DNA from: Nitrospirota bacterium
GTDB lineage: Bacteria > Nitrospirota > JACRHL01
Direction of reading: 5' to 3'
Assembly: GCA_029858285.1 (NCBI GenBank)
Contig: JAOUFN010000010.1
Location: forward strand, 1 to 64,000
Length of the DNA: 64,000 nucleotides
This document shows, one piece after another, positions 19,170 to 28,409 of the stretch. Numbering within the stretch: position 1 is the stretch's first letter; every line of letters begins with the position of its first letter. The notes under the pieces were generated by a model, which was given only the letters and a program-made list of their open reading frames with translations, did not search any database and was not told where the DNA came from. The translations under genes and the position numbers were made by a program.

Positions 19170-20105
19170 TTGAAGACCGCATTTCTGTTTCCCGGCCAGG
19201 GGTCTCAGTGCGCAGGCATGGGACGCGACCTTGCCGCCACGTTCCCGGTGGCCAAGCAGGCCTTTCAGGAGGCCGACGAGGCCCTTGGGTTCGCCCTGTC
19301 CAAGCTCTGTTTCGAGGGTCCGGCCGAGCAACTCAACCGTACCGAGTTCACCCAGCCCGCATTGCTGGCCGCCTCCATCGCCGCCGCCCGCGTGCTGGAG
19401 CAGGAGGGGGTCAGGCCCGATGTGGTGGCGGGGCACTCTCTGGGTGAATTCACCGCGCTGGTGGTGGCGGGCAGCCTGACCTTTGCCGACGCGCTGCGTC
19501 TGGTGCGCGCCCGTGGCCGCTACATGCAGGAGGCGGTCCCCCAGGGCACGGGCAAGATGAGCGCCGTGCTGGGCATGGACCGCGAGGCGCTGGGCGAGGT
19601 GTGCGAGGCGGCCCAGCAGGGGCAGATCGTGTCCCTGGCCAACCTCAACTGCCCCGGCCAGATCGTCATTGCCGGACACCGCGAGGCGGTGGAGCGCGCC
19701 GAGGAGGGGGCCAAGGCCGCCGGAGCTTCGCGGGTCATCCCCCTGCCGGTGAGCGTGCCCTCCCACTGTGCCTTGATGGAGTCCGCCGGAGAGCGGCTGG
19801 ACGCCGACATGCGCGCCATTTCCATCGAGGACCTGTCGATTCCCCTCATCAATAACTGCGAGGCGCTGGAGGTCAACGTCGCCGCCGACGTCATCCCCTC
19901 CGCCCGGCGGCAGATTTCCTCCCCGGTACTGTGGGGGGACAGCGTCAAGCTGATGATCGAACGCCTCGACATCGACTGTTTCATCGAAGTCGGCCCCGGC
20001 AAGGTGCTGAGCGGACTGCTCAAACGCATCGACCGGCGCGCCGCCGGGTATAACGTGGAAGATCCGGCCTCCCTGGCCGCAACCCTGGAAAAGGTGCGCG
20101 CATGA
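19170..20105 (+). CDS. fabD: malonyl-CoA-ACP transacylase
   Basis: Loads malonyl groups onto ACP. The start is TTG at 19170 after AAAGGACAAGATT, giving 311 residues beginning MKTAFLFPGQGSQ. Catalytic Ser is in AGHSLGEFTAL and the His in VPSHCALM; the C-terminal EVGPGKVLSGLLKRI is standard. A 121-base gap separates it from fabH. It overlaps fabG by 4 bases. Confidence 0.97.
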   Translation: MKTAFLFPGQGSQCAGMGRDLAATFPVAKQAFQEADEALGFALSKLCFEGPAEQLNRTEFTQPALLAASIAAARVLEQEGVRPDVVAGHSLGEFTALVVAGSLTFADALRLVRARGRYMQEAVPQGTGKMSAVLGMDREALGEVCEAAQQGQIVSLANLNCPGQIVIAGHREAVERAEEGAKAAGASRVIPLPVSVPSHCALMESAGERLDADMRAISIEDLSIPLINNCEALEVNVAADVIPSARRQISSPVLWGDSVKLMIERLDIDCFIEVGPGKVLSGLLKRIDRRAAGYNVEDPASLAATLEKVRA

Positions 20106-20893
20106 GTCACCCGGCCGGCAATCCATCAGGCCACCCGTCGGGCCGTGCGGGCCGCGGGCTGGAAGGGCGGCTGGCGCTGGTCACCGGCGGCACCCGGGGC
20201 ATCGGCAACGCCATTGCCCGCCGCCTGCTGGAGGCCGGCGCGCGCGTGGTGATCACCGGCCGCGACAGCGCGGGGGCCGAAAAGGCCGCACAAGAACTGG
20301 TCCAGTCTGGCGGCGAATGCCGGGGCGTGGCCCTCGACGTGTCGCGTTTCGACGACGTGCAGGAGACCGTCAAGGGGCTCGAAAAGGAATTGGGGCCGTT
20401 CGCGATTCTGGTCAACAATGCCGGCATCACCCGCGACGACGTGGTGATGCGCATGAAGGAAGAGGACTGGGACGCGGTGCTGTCCACCAACCTCAAGGGC
20501 AGTTTCGCCTGCGCCAAGGCGGTGATTCGTGGCATGATGAAGCAGCGCTGGGGACGGATTATCAGCGTCACCTCCATTGTCGGCGGCATGGGCAACATCG
20601 GGCAGGCCAACTATGTGGCCGCCAAGGCCGGCGCGGAGGGGCTGACGCGCACCCTGGCGCGGGAATATGCCAGCCGGGGCATAACCGCCAATGCCGTGGC
20701 GCCGGGGTTCATCGACACCGACATGACCCGCGCCATGGAAGAGGCGGCCCGCGCCCGGCTGATGGGACAGATTCCCATGGAACGCTTCGGCCAGCCGGAG
20801 GATGTGGCCGGGGCGGTGGTGTTCCTGGCCTCCGACGAGGCCGCGTACATTACCGGTCAGGTGCTGCATGTCAACGGTGGCATGTTGATGTAA
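20102..20893 (+). CDS. fabG: 3-oxoacyl-ACP reductase
   Basis: NADPH-dependent reduction of 3-ketoacyl-ACP. The 263-residue SDR protein has a cofactor loop LVTGGTRGIGNAIAR, NNAGITRDD, the catalytic Ser of ISVTSIVGG and the YxxxK pair in NYVAAKAGAEG. About 20 residues of Gly/Pro/Ser-rich leader precede the fold; the ATG overlapping the fabD stop is kept because of coupling, but initiation further in (for example a GTG-type codon) is possible. Confidence 0.96.
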   Translation: MSHPAGNPSGHPSGRAGRGLEGRLALVTGGTRGIGNAIARRLLEAGARVVITGRDSAGAEKAAQELVQSGGECRGVALDVSRFDDVQETVKGLEKELGPFAILVNNAGITRDDVVMRMKEEDWDAVLSTNLKGSFACAKAVIRGMMKQRWGRIISVTSIVGGMGNIGQANYVAAKAGAEGLTRTLAREYASRGITANAVAPGFIDTDMTRAMEEAARARLMGQIPMERFGQPEDVAGAVVFLASDEAAYITGQVLHVNGGMLM

Positions 20894-20964
20894 AGGGCCG
20901 CCGGACGGCGGCGGGTGGGGAAGATTTTTTGGGGACTGTGGCCGCCTTGGCGGTCCGGTCCGGC

Positions 20965-20987
20965 CCGGAGGGCTTTTTTCCCTCCGG
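20965..20987 (+). promoter_or_regulatory. hairpin between fabG and acpP
   Basis: A perfect 8-bp inverted repeat (ccggaggg / ccctccgg) with a T-rich 7-base loop in the 140-base fabG-acpP spacer. With no U tract after it, pausing or mRNA end stabilisation is likelier than full termination. Confidence 0.4.
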
Positions 20988-21033
20988 TGGTTTGTGAAAA
21001 ACAGGCATCTGTAGCGAAAAGGAGAGTAACGCC

Positions 21034-21273
21034 ATGTCTTCAGTCGACAGCAAAATCAAGGAAATCATCTGCAGCCAGCTGGGTGTCGAGGCCGACGCGG
21101 TGAAGCCCGAAGCCAACTTCGTGGACGACCTGGGGGCCGACTCGCTGGACACCGTCGAGCTGGTGATGGCCTTCGAGGAAGAGTTCGATATCGAGATCCC
21201 GGACGAGGACGCGGAGAAGATCACCACGGTGTCTGCCGCGATCAACTACGTGTCCCAGAAGGTGAGCGCCTGA
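21034..21273 (+). CDS. acpP: acyl carrier protein
   Basis: The small acidic carrier of growing acyl chains. The 79 residues carry the phosphopantetheine site in [21 protein letters not shown] (Ser of DSL). A strong AAAAGGAGAG ribosome site precedes the ATG, consistent with high expression. Hairpins lie on both sides of the gene. Confidence 0.98.
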   Translation: MSSVDSKIKEIICSQLGVEADAVKPEANFVDDLGADSLDTVELVMAFEEEFDIEIPDEDAEKITTVSAAINYVSQKVSA

Positions 21274-21274
21274 T

Positions 21275-21291
21275 CCGGGCCCGCGGCCCGG
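21275..21291 (+). terminator. partial terminator or attenuator after acpP
   Basis: Starting directly after the acpP stop, a perfect 7-bp GC stem with a 3-base loop (ccgggcc cgc ggcccgg) is followed by TTTA. This resembles a weak intrinsic terminator that could reduce read-through into fabF. Confidence 0.45.
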
Positions 21292-21352
21292 TTTATCCCG
21301 GTCATCCGTCCGTGCCGGTGCACGGGCGGGTGACCGATAGCCAGACGGAGAG

Positions 21353-22597
21353 TTGGCCCTGAAACGGCGTGTTGTCATCACAGGAATGGGGGCGGTAACG
21401 CCCCTTGGAAACGATCTGGCCACCACCTGGCAGGCGCTGGTGGCGGGGAAGTCGGGCGTTGGCCCGATCACCCGCTTCGACGCCTCCGACCTGCCGACGC
21501 GCATCGCCGCCGAGGTGCGGGGTTTCGACCCGGCCCTCTACATTGATGCCAAAGAAATCAAGAAGATGGGGCTCTTCATCCACTATGCGATGGGGGCTGC
21601 CGACATGGCGGTGGCCGATTCCGGCCTGGCCATTACCGAGGCTAACCGCGACCGGGTTGGGGTGTACATCGGCTCCGGCATCGGTGGCCTGCCGAGCATC
21701 GAGGAAACCGCCTACAAAATGGCGGAGCAGGGGCCGCGCCGCGTGTCGCCGTTCTTCATCCCCATGACCATCGTCAACCTGGCCTCCGGTCAGGTGGCCA
21801 TCCGCACCGGCGCGCGCGGCCCCAATCAGGCCGCCGCCACCGCCTGCGCCGCCGGTTCCCACGCCATTGGCGACTCCTTCAAAATCATCCAGCGCGGCGA
21901 TGCCGACGCCATGATCTCCGGCGGCGCCGAGGCGGTCATCTGCAAGCTGGGCGTGGCCGGGTTCTGCGCCTCCCGCGCGCTCTCCAGCCGCAATGACGAG
22001 CCCCAGCGCGCCAGCCGCCCCTTCGACCGCGACCGCGACGGCTTCGTCATGGGCGAGGGTTCCGGTGTCATGGTGCTGGAGGAGTTGCAGTTCGCCCGCG
22101 CCCGTGGCGCGCGCATCTATGCCGAGGTCATCGGCTACGGCAGCACCGGCGACGCCTACCACATCACCGCGCCGCCGGACGACGCCAACGGCGCCGTGCG
22201 CTGCGTGCGCATGGCCCTGAACGACGCGGGCATCAACCCGGAGGAGGTGGGCTACGTCAACGCCCACGCCACCTCCACCATGGCCGATGCCCTGGAGACC
22301 CGCGCCATCAAGACCGCCTTTGGCACCCACGCCAAAAAGCTGGTGGTGGGGGCCACCAAGTCCATGACCGGCCACCTTCTGGGCGCCGCCGGGGGCATTG
22401 AGGCGATTTTTTCGGCCAAGACCCTGGAGACCGGGGTGATTCCCCCCACCATCAACGTGGACAACGCCGACCCGGAGTGCGACCTGGACTGCGCCCCCGG
22501 CGCCGCCCGCGAGATGGCCGTGAATGTGGCCATTTCCAACTCCTTCGGCTTTGGCGGCACCAACGCCTGCCTGGTGTTCCGCAAGTTCACAGGCTAG
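21353..22597 (+). CDS. fabF: beta-ketoacyl-ACP synthase II
   Basis: Elongating condensing enzyme. A TTG start after ACGGAGAG gives 414 residues beginning [19 protein letters not shown]. The Cys-His-His triad is visible in [22 protein letters not shown] and [12 protein letters not shown], and the C-terminal [14 protein letters not shown] is standard. It closes the fab operon; the next gene starts 29 bases later. Confidence 0.97.
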   Translation: MALKRRVVITGMGAVTPLGNDLATTWQALVAGKSGVGPITRFDASDLPTRIAAEVRGFDPALYIDAKEIKKMGLFIHYAMGAADMAVADSGLAITEANRDRVGVYIGSGIGGLPSIEETAYKMAEQGPRRVSPFFIPMTIVNLASGQVAIRTGARGPNQAAATACAAGSHAIGDSFKIIQRGDADAMISGGAEAVICKLGVAGFCASRALSSRNDEPQRASRPFDRDRDGFVMGEGSGVMVLEELQFARARGARIYAEVIGYGSTGDAYHITAPPDDANGAVRCVRMALNDAGINPEEVGYVNAHATSTMADALETRAIKTAFGTHAKKLVVGATKSMTGHLLGAAGGIEAIFSAKTLETGVIPPTINVDNADPECDLDCAPGAAREMAVNVAISNSFGFGGTNACLVFRKFTG

Positions 22598-22626
22598 GAC
22601 GCCACCCGGCGTCCGCGGTCATTTCG

Positions 22627-24102
22627 ATGCCGTCCGCGCCGATGTCGTCTACCTCCGGGCCCGCCGCCTTTCTGGTCGCGGGCACCCGTTCCGGGGTGGG
22701 CAAGACCACCGTCACCCTGGGGCTGATGGGGGCGCTGCGGCGGCGCGGCCTGAGCGTGGCGCCGTTCAAGGCCGGTCCCGACTTCATCGATCCCGGTCTG
22801 CACGCTCTGGCGGCGGGCCGCCCTTCCCGCAATCTGGATACCTGGATGCTGTCGCCGCAGGCGGTGGCGGACGGCTTTTCCCGCGGTTGCCAGCGTGGGG
22901 CGGGGGAGGCCGGGGAGGCGGGCACCGTCGACGTGGCGGTGGTGGAGGGGGTGATGGGGCTGTTCGACGGCGCCCGGGGCGCGGATGCCGCCGGGTCCTC
23001 CGCCGATCTGGCCAAATTCCTGAACATTCCCGTGATTCTGGTGGTGGATGCCTCGGGCATGGCCGCCTCGGTGGCCGCCGTGGTGCATGGCTATGCCACC
23101 CTTGATCCGGCATTGCGGGTGGCCGGGGTGATCCTCAACCGGGTGGCCTCCGGCCAACATCTGGCGCACCTGGCCGAAGCCCTTGCCGCGCATGTGAGCG
23201 TGCCCCTGCTTGGTTACCTCGGGCGCGCCCCGGAACTGGCCATCCCGGAGCGTCATCTGGGGCTGGTCACCGCCGGGGAACTGGCCGACACCGGGGTGCT
23301 GGAGCGCATCGCCGAGCGGGTGGAGAAGGGGGTGGACCTGGAGCGGTTGCTGGCCGTCACCGCCACCTCCCTGCCGACGCCCCCTGCATCGGTGTCCACG
23401 CCTGAGTCCCTGCCTGTGGCCACTCGCAAAAAAGTGCGTCTGGGGGTGGCGCGAGACGCCGCGTTCTGCTTCATCTACCCGGAAACCCTGGAGGCGCTGG
23501 AACAGGCCGGGGCGGAAGTGATGCCCTTCAGTCCCCTCGTCGACGCGGCCCTGCCGGAGGTGGACGGCCTGTATCTGCCGGGAGGCTACCCGGAGGTCCA
23601 TGGGGCGGCGCTGTCCGCCAACCGGGCGATGCGGGAGCAGGTACGCCGGGCGGTCGCCGACGGCACGCCGGTGTACGCCGAATGTGGCGGGCTGATCTAC
23701 CTCAGCGAGGGGATTCACCTCGCGGACGGGACGTTTTACCCCTTCTGCGGCGTGCTGCCCGCCCCCTGCCGGTTGCAGGAAAAGCGCGCCGCCCTCGGCT
23801 ACCGCGAAGTCACCCTGTTGGCCGACGCTCCGCTGGGAGCGGCGGGCGATGTGCTGCGCGGCCACGAATTCCACTATGCCACCATCGACACCGCCGCCCT
23901 GGAGCAGGCCGGGGTGAGCACCAGCTTCGCGGTGGCCCGGCGCGGGGGCGGGGGCGGGGAGACGGAATCCCGCCCCGAGGGCTACCGCACCGGCAACCTG
24001 CTGGCCACCTGGTGCCACCTGCCCGTGACCCCGGCCATGGCCGTCCGCTGGGTGGAGCACCTGCGGCGACTGGCACCCTTGTCGGCAACTGGACTATCCT
24101 GA
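22627..24102 (+). CDS. cobB: cobyrinate a,c-diamide synthase family (CobB/CbiA; possibly DsrN-like)
   Basis: An ATP- and glutamine-dependent amidase that converts corrinoid side-chain carboxylates a and c to amides. The 491 residues hold a dethiobiotin-synthetase-like ATPase half (VAGTRSGVGKTTVTLG, FKAGPDFIDPGLH, VEGVMGLFDGARG) and a C-terminal class I glutaminase half with LYLPGGYPEVHG, the nucleophile Cys in YAECGGLIYLSEG (about residue 352) and GHEFHYATI. No other cobalamin gene is in the window, and it lies next to a CCG iron-sulfur protein and a flavoprotein. DsrN, a paralogue that amidates sirohaem in sulfur metabolism, is therefore an alternative. No cobalamin riboswitch fits in the 29-base gap after fabF. 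Confidence 0.88.
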   Translation: MPSAPMSSTSGPAAFLVAGTRSGVGKTTVTLGLMGALRRRGLSVAPFKAGPDFIDPGLHALAAGRPSRNLDTWMLSPQAVADGFSRGCQRGAGEAGEAGTVDVAVVEGVMGLFDGARGADAAGSSADLAKFLNIPVILVVDASGMAASVAAVVHGYATLDPALRVAGVILNRVASGQHLAHLAEALAAHVSVPLLGYLGRAPELAIPERHLGLVTAGELADTGVLERIAERVEKGVDLERLLAVTATSLPTPPASVSTPESLPVATRKKVRLGVARDAAFCFIYPETLEALEQAGAEVMPFSPLVDAALPEVDGLYLPGGYPEVHGAALSANRAMREQVRRAVADGTPVYAECGGLIYLSEGIHLADGTFYPFCGVLPAPCRLQEKRAALGYREVTLLADAPLGAAGDVLRGHEFHYATIDTAALEQAGVSTSFAVARRGGGGGETESRPEGYRTGNLLATWCHLPVTPAMAVRWVEHLRRLAPLSATGLS

Positions 24103-24152
24103 ACCGGTGCGCCGTGCCGGATTCGTCGCGGCCCCCGTGGGAGGGTAATCTG

Positions 24153-25436
24153 GTGGGAATCATCCGCGACACGCTTCGCGACAAGGTGGCCGACGGCCTC
24201 AGCGCCTGCATCGGCTGCCGCGAATGCCTGCGCGCCTGCCCGGTGGCGCCGCCCGGACTGCGCATTGCCGACCTCAACCATTGGACCGCCGGGGATGCCC
24301 CGCTGGCCGCGTCCGCCCCGATACCGACTCCAGTATCCCCCGCCCCCGCCGCCACGGAGGTGGTTGCCGTCGCCGATGCCGCCATTTCTTCCCCGGCCCC
24401 CCCCGCCGCCATGGTGGCGCGGCTGGCGGAGGAGTGTTTCCAGTGCGGCATGTGCGTGCCGGTGTGCCCTTCCGGTCTGGAGCGTGACGCCATGGTGCTG
24501 TGGCTCAAAAGTCGCCTGACTCCGCGCCCTGCCGAATACGACGCCAGCCTCAGGCGGCGTGGCCCGGCCCAGACGGTGGGCGAAAAGGTCGGGGTTACGG
24601 TGCACAACCTGCTGCACCGGGGGCGTCTGGGGTCCCTCTCCCGCCACGTGGACAAGCGTTCCCTGCAACCCGCCGACACCCTGTTTTTCTTCGGCTGCAA
24701 CATTTTTTCCACCACCGGCATGGGGGAAAAAATTCTCGCTATCGCCGACTACCTCAAATGCCGCTACGAGGTACTGGGCGGGCTGTCGTCCTGTTGCGGC
24801 TGGTCCAGCTACCTGAGCGGCGACCTGGACGGTGCCGGGGAGATGATGTCCCATCTGGCGGGGCGTATTGCCAAGGTCGCCCCCAAGGAGGTCATCACCC
24901 CGGGCTCCGAATGCTACGCGGCCCTGTCGCGCATTGCCGCAGTGCACCGCACGCCGTTCACGCCGGTGACCGTGGCCAGTTGGCTGCGCCGCAACCTGCA
25001 CCGCTTTCCCCTGCGCCACTTCCCCGGCACCATGACCTTCCACGACGCCTGCCACAGCAGCCGCAAGCTGGGGGAAGGGGAGGAGCCGCGCCGCATCCTG
25101 CGCCAGTTGGGGGCGCTGGTGGAGATGCGCCGCTTTGGCGACGACGCCCCGTGCTGCGGGCACCACCAGTTCGGCGTCAATCCGGCGCAGGTGGAGGCGC
25201 TGCGCGCCGACCGGCTGGCCATGGCCCGCGACGCCGGGGCGGCGCGCATGGTGGTGGAATGTGTCCGTTGTCAGGAGTCCTTTGCCCCCGGCGCGGAGGC
25301 GGCTCAGGTAGAGGTGCTGAGTCTGGTGGACCTGGTCTACGACCTGCTCCCCAGCGGCGACCGTCCTCAGGCCCGGCCGGTCCACTTTGCGCCGCCGGTG
25401 CAGAAGGGGGACCAGATTCCCATCGAGGGCATGTGA
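24153..25436 (+). CDS. iron-sulfur CCG-domain oxidoreductase (HdrD/GlpC/DsrK-like)
   Basis: A soluble 427-residue electron-transfer protein. From a GTG preceded by GAGGG it carries two ferredoxin-type [4Fe-4S] motifs, CIGCRECLRACP (about 19-30) and CFQCGMCVPVCP (about 95-106), separated by an Ala/Pro-rich insert. Two CCG-type domains follow. The first has FFGCN and SSCCGW but only a single Cys (GSEC) where the last pair is expected; the second (HDACHSS, APCCGHH, CVRC) is complete. The layout matches HdrD, GlpC and DsrK, which pass electrons between quinols, flavins and thiol/disulfide substrates. It overlaps the next flavoprotein gene by 4 bases, so the two probably form a complex. Substrate unknown. 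Confidence 0.85.
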   Translation: MGIIRDTLRDKVADGLSACIGCRECLRACPVAPPGLRIADLNHWTAGDAPLAASAPIPTPVSPAPAATEVVAVADAAISSPAPPAAMVARLAEECFQCGMCVPVCPSGLERDAMVLWLKSRLTPRPAEYDASLRRRGPAQTVGEKVGVTVHNLLHRGRLGSLSRHVDKRSLQPADTLFFFGCNIFSTTGMGEKILAIADYLKCRYEVLGGLSSCCGWSSYLSGDLDGAGEMMSHLAGRIAKVAPKEVITPGSECYAALSRIAAVHRTPFTPVTVASWLRRNLHRFPLRHFPGTMTFHDACHSSRKLGEGEEPRRILRQLGALVEMRRFGDDAPCCGHHQFGVNPAQVEALRADRLAMARDAGAARMVVECVRCQESFAPGAEAAQVEVLSLVDLVYDLLPSGDRPQARPVHFAPPVQKGDQIPIEGM

Positions 25437-26725
25437 ACTACCTCATTGCCGGATTCGGCCCCGCCGGGGCGCACGCCGCCGCCGCTATCCGCGAGTGCGA
25501 CCCCCACGGCGCCATCCATATTTTTTCCGCCGAAAGGCACCCGTTCTACTTCCGCGCTGCCCTGCCTCACTATGCACTGGGGCACATTGATCGCGACGGC
25601 CTGTGGGCGTTCCCCGCGGGAGAAACGGAGCGTCTGGGCCTCCGCCACCATCCGGTGCCCCTGGTGGCCATCGACACCGCCCGCAGCGTGGCGCGGGACG
25701 CGGGCGGCGGGGAGCACCCGTGGGACCGGTTGCTGATCGCCTGCGGCGCGGCGCCGTCGGCCATCGGCTGCCCCGGCGAAAGCGCTTCGGGCGTGGTGCA
25801 TTTCGACACCCTGGACGACGCCGAACGGGTGCGTGCCCTGTGCGGAGAGGGTGGCGGTTCACCCCCCCGCGAGGGCGGAGGCTCCCCGGACGGGCGGGCG
25901 ATCATCGCCGGCGGCGGCGCCCGCGCGCTGGCCCTGGCCTGGGTGGCCAGAAGGCTGGGCATGGACGTGCTGCTGCTGGTGCCGGAGGAGCGGCTGGCCG
26001 CCTCGCTGCTGGATGCCGCCGCCGCCATGCTGCTGTTTCGCCGCCTCACCGACGACGGTGTGGAGGTGCGCCTCGGGCAGCACATCACCGGCGTCGAACA
26101 CGCCCGGCAAGGTGGCGCTACCGCCCCCGCCTCCGGGTCCATCGTGGTTACCGGCGACGGGCGGCACCACCCCTGTCGCTGGCTGGGGGTGGGAACGGAT
26201 GGGGCCCCCGGTTCGCCCCTGGCGGTCAGCGCCGGGCTGCCGGAGGGGGCGGTGGAGGTGAATGCGCGGCTGGAGACCCGGCTGCCCGGCATCTACGCGG
26301 CGGGCGACGTCTGCTCGGTGCGGGAGGGCGGAGAGTCGTTGCGCTCCGGCGGCTGGCTGGCGGCAGTCACCCAGGGGCGGGTTGCGGGGCTCAACATGGC
26401 CGGGGGCGACGCCACCTACCAGTCCAGCCACTACTATCACGCCACCACCCTCTACGACCTGCCCGCAGTGTTGATCGGCGCCTGCGATGCCGCCGGTGAC
26501 GCCGCCGTCACCACCCACCCGCGCGGCCCCGATTACCGGCGTTTGGTGTTCCGCAAGGGGGCGCTCATCGGTGCCGTGCTGCTGGGCGACCGGCGCCACG
26601 CGGCGGTGCTGCGCCGCGCCATCGAATTGCAGGTCGACGTGCGCGGCTACGAGTTGCAGATGCTGCGCACCGACGTGGATCTGAACCGGCTGCTGCGCCC
26701 CAGCGGTGAATACCATCTATACTGA
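25433..26725 (+). CDS. FAD/NAD(P)-dependent oxidoreductase (pyridine nucleotide-disulfide type)
   Basis: A 430-residue flavoprotein starting at GTG inside the stop of the preceding Fe-S gene. The FAD fold is marked by YLIAGFGPAGAHAAAAI and the C-terminal LPGIYAAGDVCSV; a central NAD domain is suggested by AIIAGGGARALALAWVARR. No redox CxxC is visible in the first FAD domain, so it resembles rubredoxin/ferredoxin reductases or NADH oxidases rather than thiol reductases. The NAD glycine motif (GGGARA) is slightly altered. Coupling to the CCG protein suggests it feeds NAD(P)H electrons to, or takes them from, the iron-sulfur clusters. Partner and direction are inference. Confidence 0.85.
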   Translation: MNYLIAGFGPAGAHAAAAIRECDPHGAIHIFSAERHPFYFRAALPHYALGHIDRDGLWAFPAGETERLGLRHHPVPLVAIDTARSVARDAGGGEHPWDRLLIACGAAPSAIGCPGESASGVVHFDTLDDAERVRALCGEGGGSPPREGGGSPDGRAIIAGGGARALALAWVARRLGMDVLLLVPEERLAASLLDAAAAMLLFRRLTDDGVEVRLGQHITGVEHARQGGATAPASGSIVVTGDGRHHPCRWLGVGTDGAPGSPLAVSAGLPEGAVEVNARLETRLPGIYAAGDVCSVREGGESLRSGGWLAAVTQGRVAGLNMAGGDATYQSSHYYHATTLYDLPAVLIGACDAAGDAAVTTHPRGPDYRRLVFRKGALIGAVLLGDRRHAAVLRRAIELQVDVRGYELQMLRTDVDLNRLLRPSGEYHLY

Positions 26726-26813
26726 CGCGCCCTGTACTGACACGCCTTCGGGCGAATCCGCCAGTCTGGCCGTTTCGCCGCCCGGCCCGGTTGTCCCCCG
26801 TTTCGGAGACTTC

Positions 26814-28274
26814 ATGACTTCCCGAACATCCCGCCTTCGCGCCTTGTTTCCGCGTGTCTGGGGCTCTTTCGCCCCTTGCCCCGTGCGCGCGCTGGCCGCC
26901 GCCGGGCTGGCCACGGCCCTGTTGGGCGCGGCCTGCGCCACGCTGCCACCCGCGGCCCCCGGCACGGCGTCCGAAGGCGCGTCTCCTGTGGCGTCCGCCG
27001 CCGCTCCCGTTCACGCGGCACGCCACCATCCCCCCAAGGCCGATGGCGGCGGGACCGGGGTGAACGACTCTGACGCGAACGGCTCCGTCGGCTTCGCCTC
27101 GTTTGCCGCCAGTTCCCCCTACCGCGATCTGGACAACCTGCCAGCGGGCACTATCGTGCATGTGGCCAGCGGCCGCGAACTGTCCCCCGCCGAACTCATG
27201 GACAACCTGGCGGGCGCCCGCGTGGTGTACGTGGGAGAGATGCACACCAGCATCGAGGACCACCGCGTGCAGTTGGACATCATCCGCGCCCTGGACCAGC
27301 GCAGCGGCGGACGGGTGATGGTGGGCATGGAAATGTTCCAGCACACCGCCCAGCCCGGTCTGGACCGCTGGGTGGCCGGAGACATGGACGAGGCGGAGTT
27401 CCTGCGCCTGTGGTACGACAACTGGTCGGAGGATTTCGCCTACTACGCCGATATCCTGCGTTACGCGCGTGACCGCCACATTCCCCTGATCGCCCTCAAC
27501 GCCACCGGAGAGGAGGTGCGGCAGGTTTCCACCGGCAAGGCCGACGTGCCCGCGCCCAACCACACCCTGCTGGCAGAGGCCGACCCCTACCAGAAGGCCT
27601 ACATGAAGGCCATTCTGGGCGGCCACGAACATGCCGGGAGCGACGGCTTTGGCCGCGTGCAGCGGTTGTGGGAATCGACCATGGCCGAACACGCCGCCAA
27701 CGCCCTCGACAGCGAACGCGGCCAGGGCAGAACTCTGGTGGTGCTGGCGGGTTCCGGCCATGTGCAGTACGGCTTTGGCATTCCGCGCCAGCTCTACATC
27801 CGGCGTCCGTTGCCATACCGCAGCGTGGTGCCGGTGACCAACGTGCCGGAAAACCGCGACGACCTGCGCATGGAGGTGGCGGTGCCCGATTTCCCCTTCC
27901 CCGTCGCCGATTTTGTCTGGTCGGTGGACTATCGTGATCGGGAGGGGAAGCGCATGCTGCTGGGTGTGGCGCTGGAGCCGGACGGCCACGGCATGACGGT
28001 GCGTCAGGTGCTGGAAGGCACCGCCGCCGAGGGGGCCGGTGTGCTGGCCGGGGATCATCTGGTGTCCCTGGACGGCCACCCCCTGGGCTCCATGTCCGAG
28101 GTGCGCGCCGCCATGGCCCTGGTCGAGGACGGCCACCGTGGCCAACTGGTGCTGGAGCGGGGCGGCGTCCGCATGACCCTGGGGGTCACCTTCCGGCTGC
28201 CGTTGCCCGGAGCAGGTGGGGTGGAGGGAATGGGGGAGGGTTCGGGCGCTTCGGCAACCCCGGCATCTCCATGA
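26814..28274 (+). CDS. ChaN-like haem-binding lipoprotein with C-terminal PDZ domain
   Basis: A 486-residue exported protein. The ATG after TTTCGGAGACTTC is preferred over an upstream frame. A basic leader and hydrophobic stretch end in GAAC (Cys about 41), an imperfect lipobox. After a low-complexity segment comes a ChaN/Cofac_haem_bdg domain (about 105-360): ARVVYVGEMHTSIEDHRVQL, GGRVMVGMEMFQ, LVVLAGSGHVQYGFGIP. In this family (ChaN of Campylobacter, HutZ-unrelated) dimers bind haem at the surface. A PDZ domain follows (about 390-470: EGTAAEGAGVLAGDHLVSLD). It is 88 bases after the flavoprotein and may share its operon. Confidence 0.85.
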   Translation: MTSRTSRLRALFPRVWGSFAPCPVRALAAAGLATALLGAACATLPPAAPGTASEGASPVASAAAPVHAARHHPPKADGGGTGVNDSDANGSVGFASFAASSPYRDLDNLPAGTIVHVASGRELSPAELMDNLAGARVVYVGEMHTSIEDHRVQLDIIRALDQRSGGRVMVGMEMFQHTAQPGLDRWVAGDMDEAEFLRLWYDNWSEDFAYYADILRYARDRHIPLIALNATGEEVRQVSTGKADVPAPNHTLLAEADPYQKAYMKAILGGHEHAGSDGFGRVQRLWESTMAEHAANALDSERGQGRTLVVLAGSGHVQYGFGIPRQLYIRRPLPYRSVVPVTNVPENRDDLRMEVAVPDFPFPVADFVWSVDYRDREGKRMLLGVALEPDGHGMTVRQVLEGTAAEGAGVLAGDHLVSLDGHPLGSMSEVRAAMALVEDGHRGQLVLERGGVRMTLGVTFRLPLPGAGGVEGMGEGSGASATPASP

Positions 28275-28409
28275 GAATGCGTTTTCTCGGGTACCCTGTC
28301 TGCGTCACACGCCCGTGCCGGTGACGGCGGGTTTGCCGGATTCGCGACTGTTTGTTACCTTTGGCCTTTGATGCGGACCCCGAGGTCCGCAGGTTCCGGG
28401 AGAGGGTTC

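Noticed and set aside
22598-22626. Cobalamin riboswitch before cobB
   Set aside because: Only 29 bases separate fabF and cobB, too short for the element, and no B12-box sequence is present.
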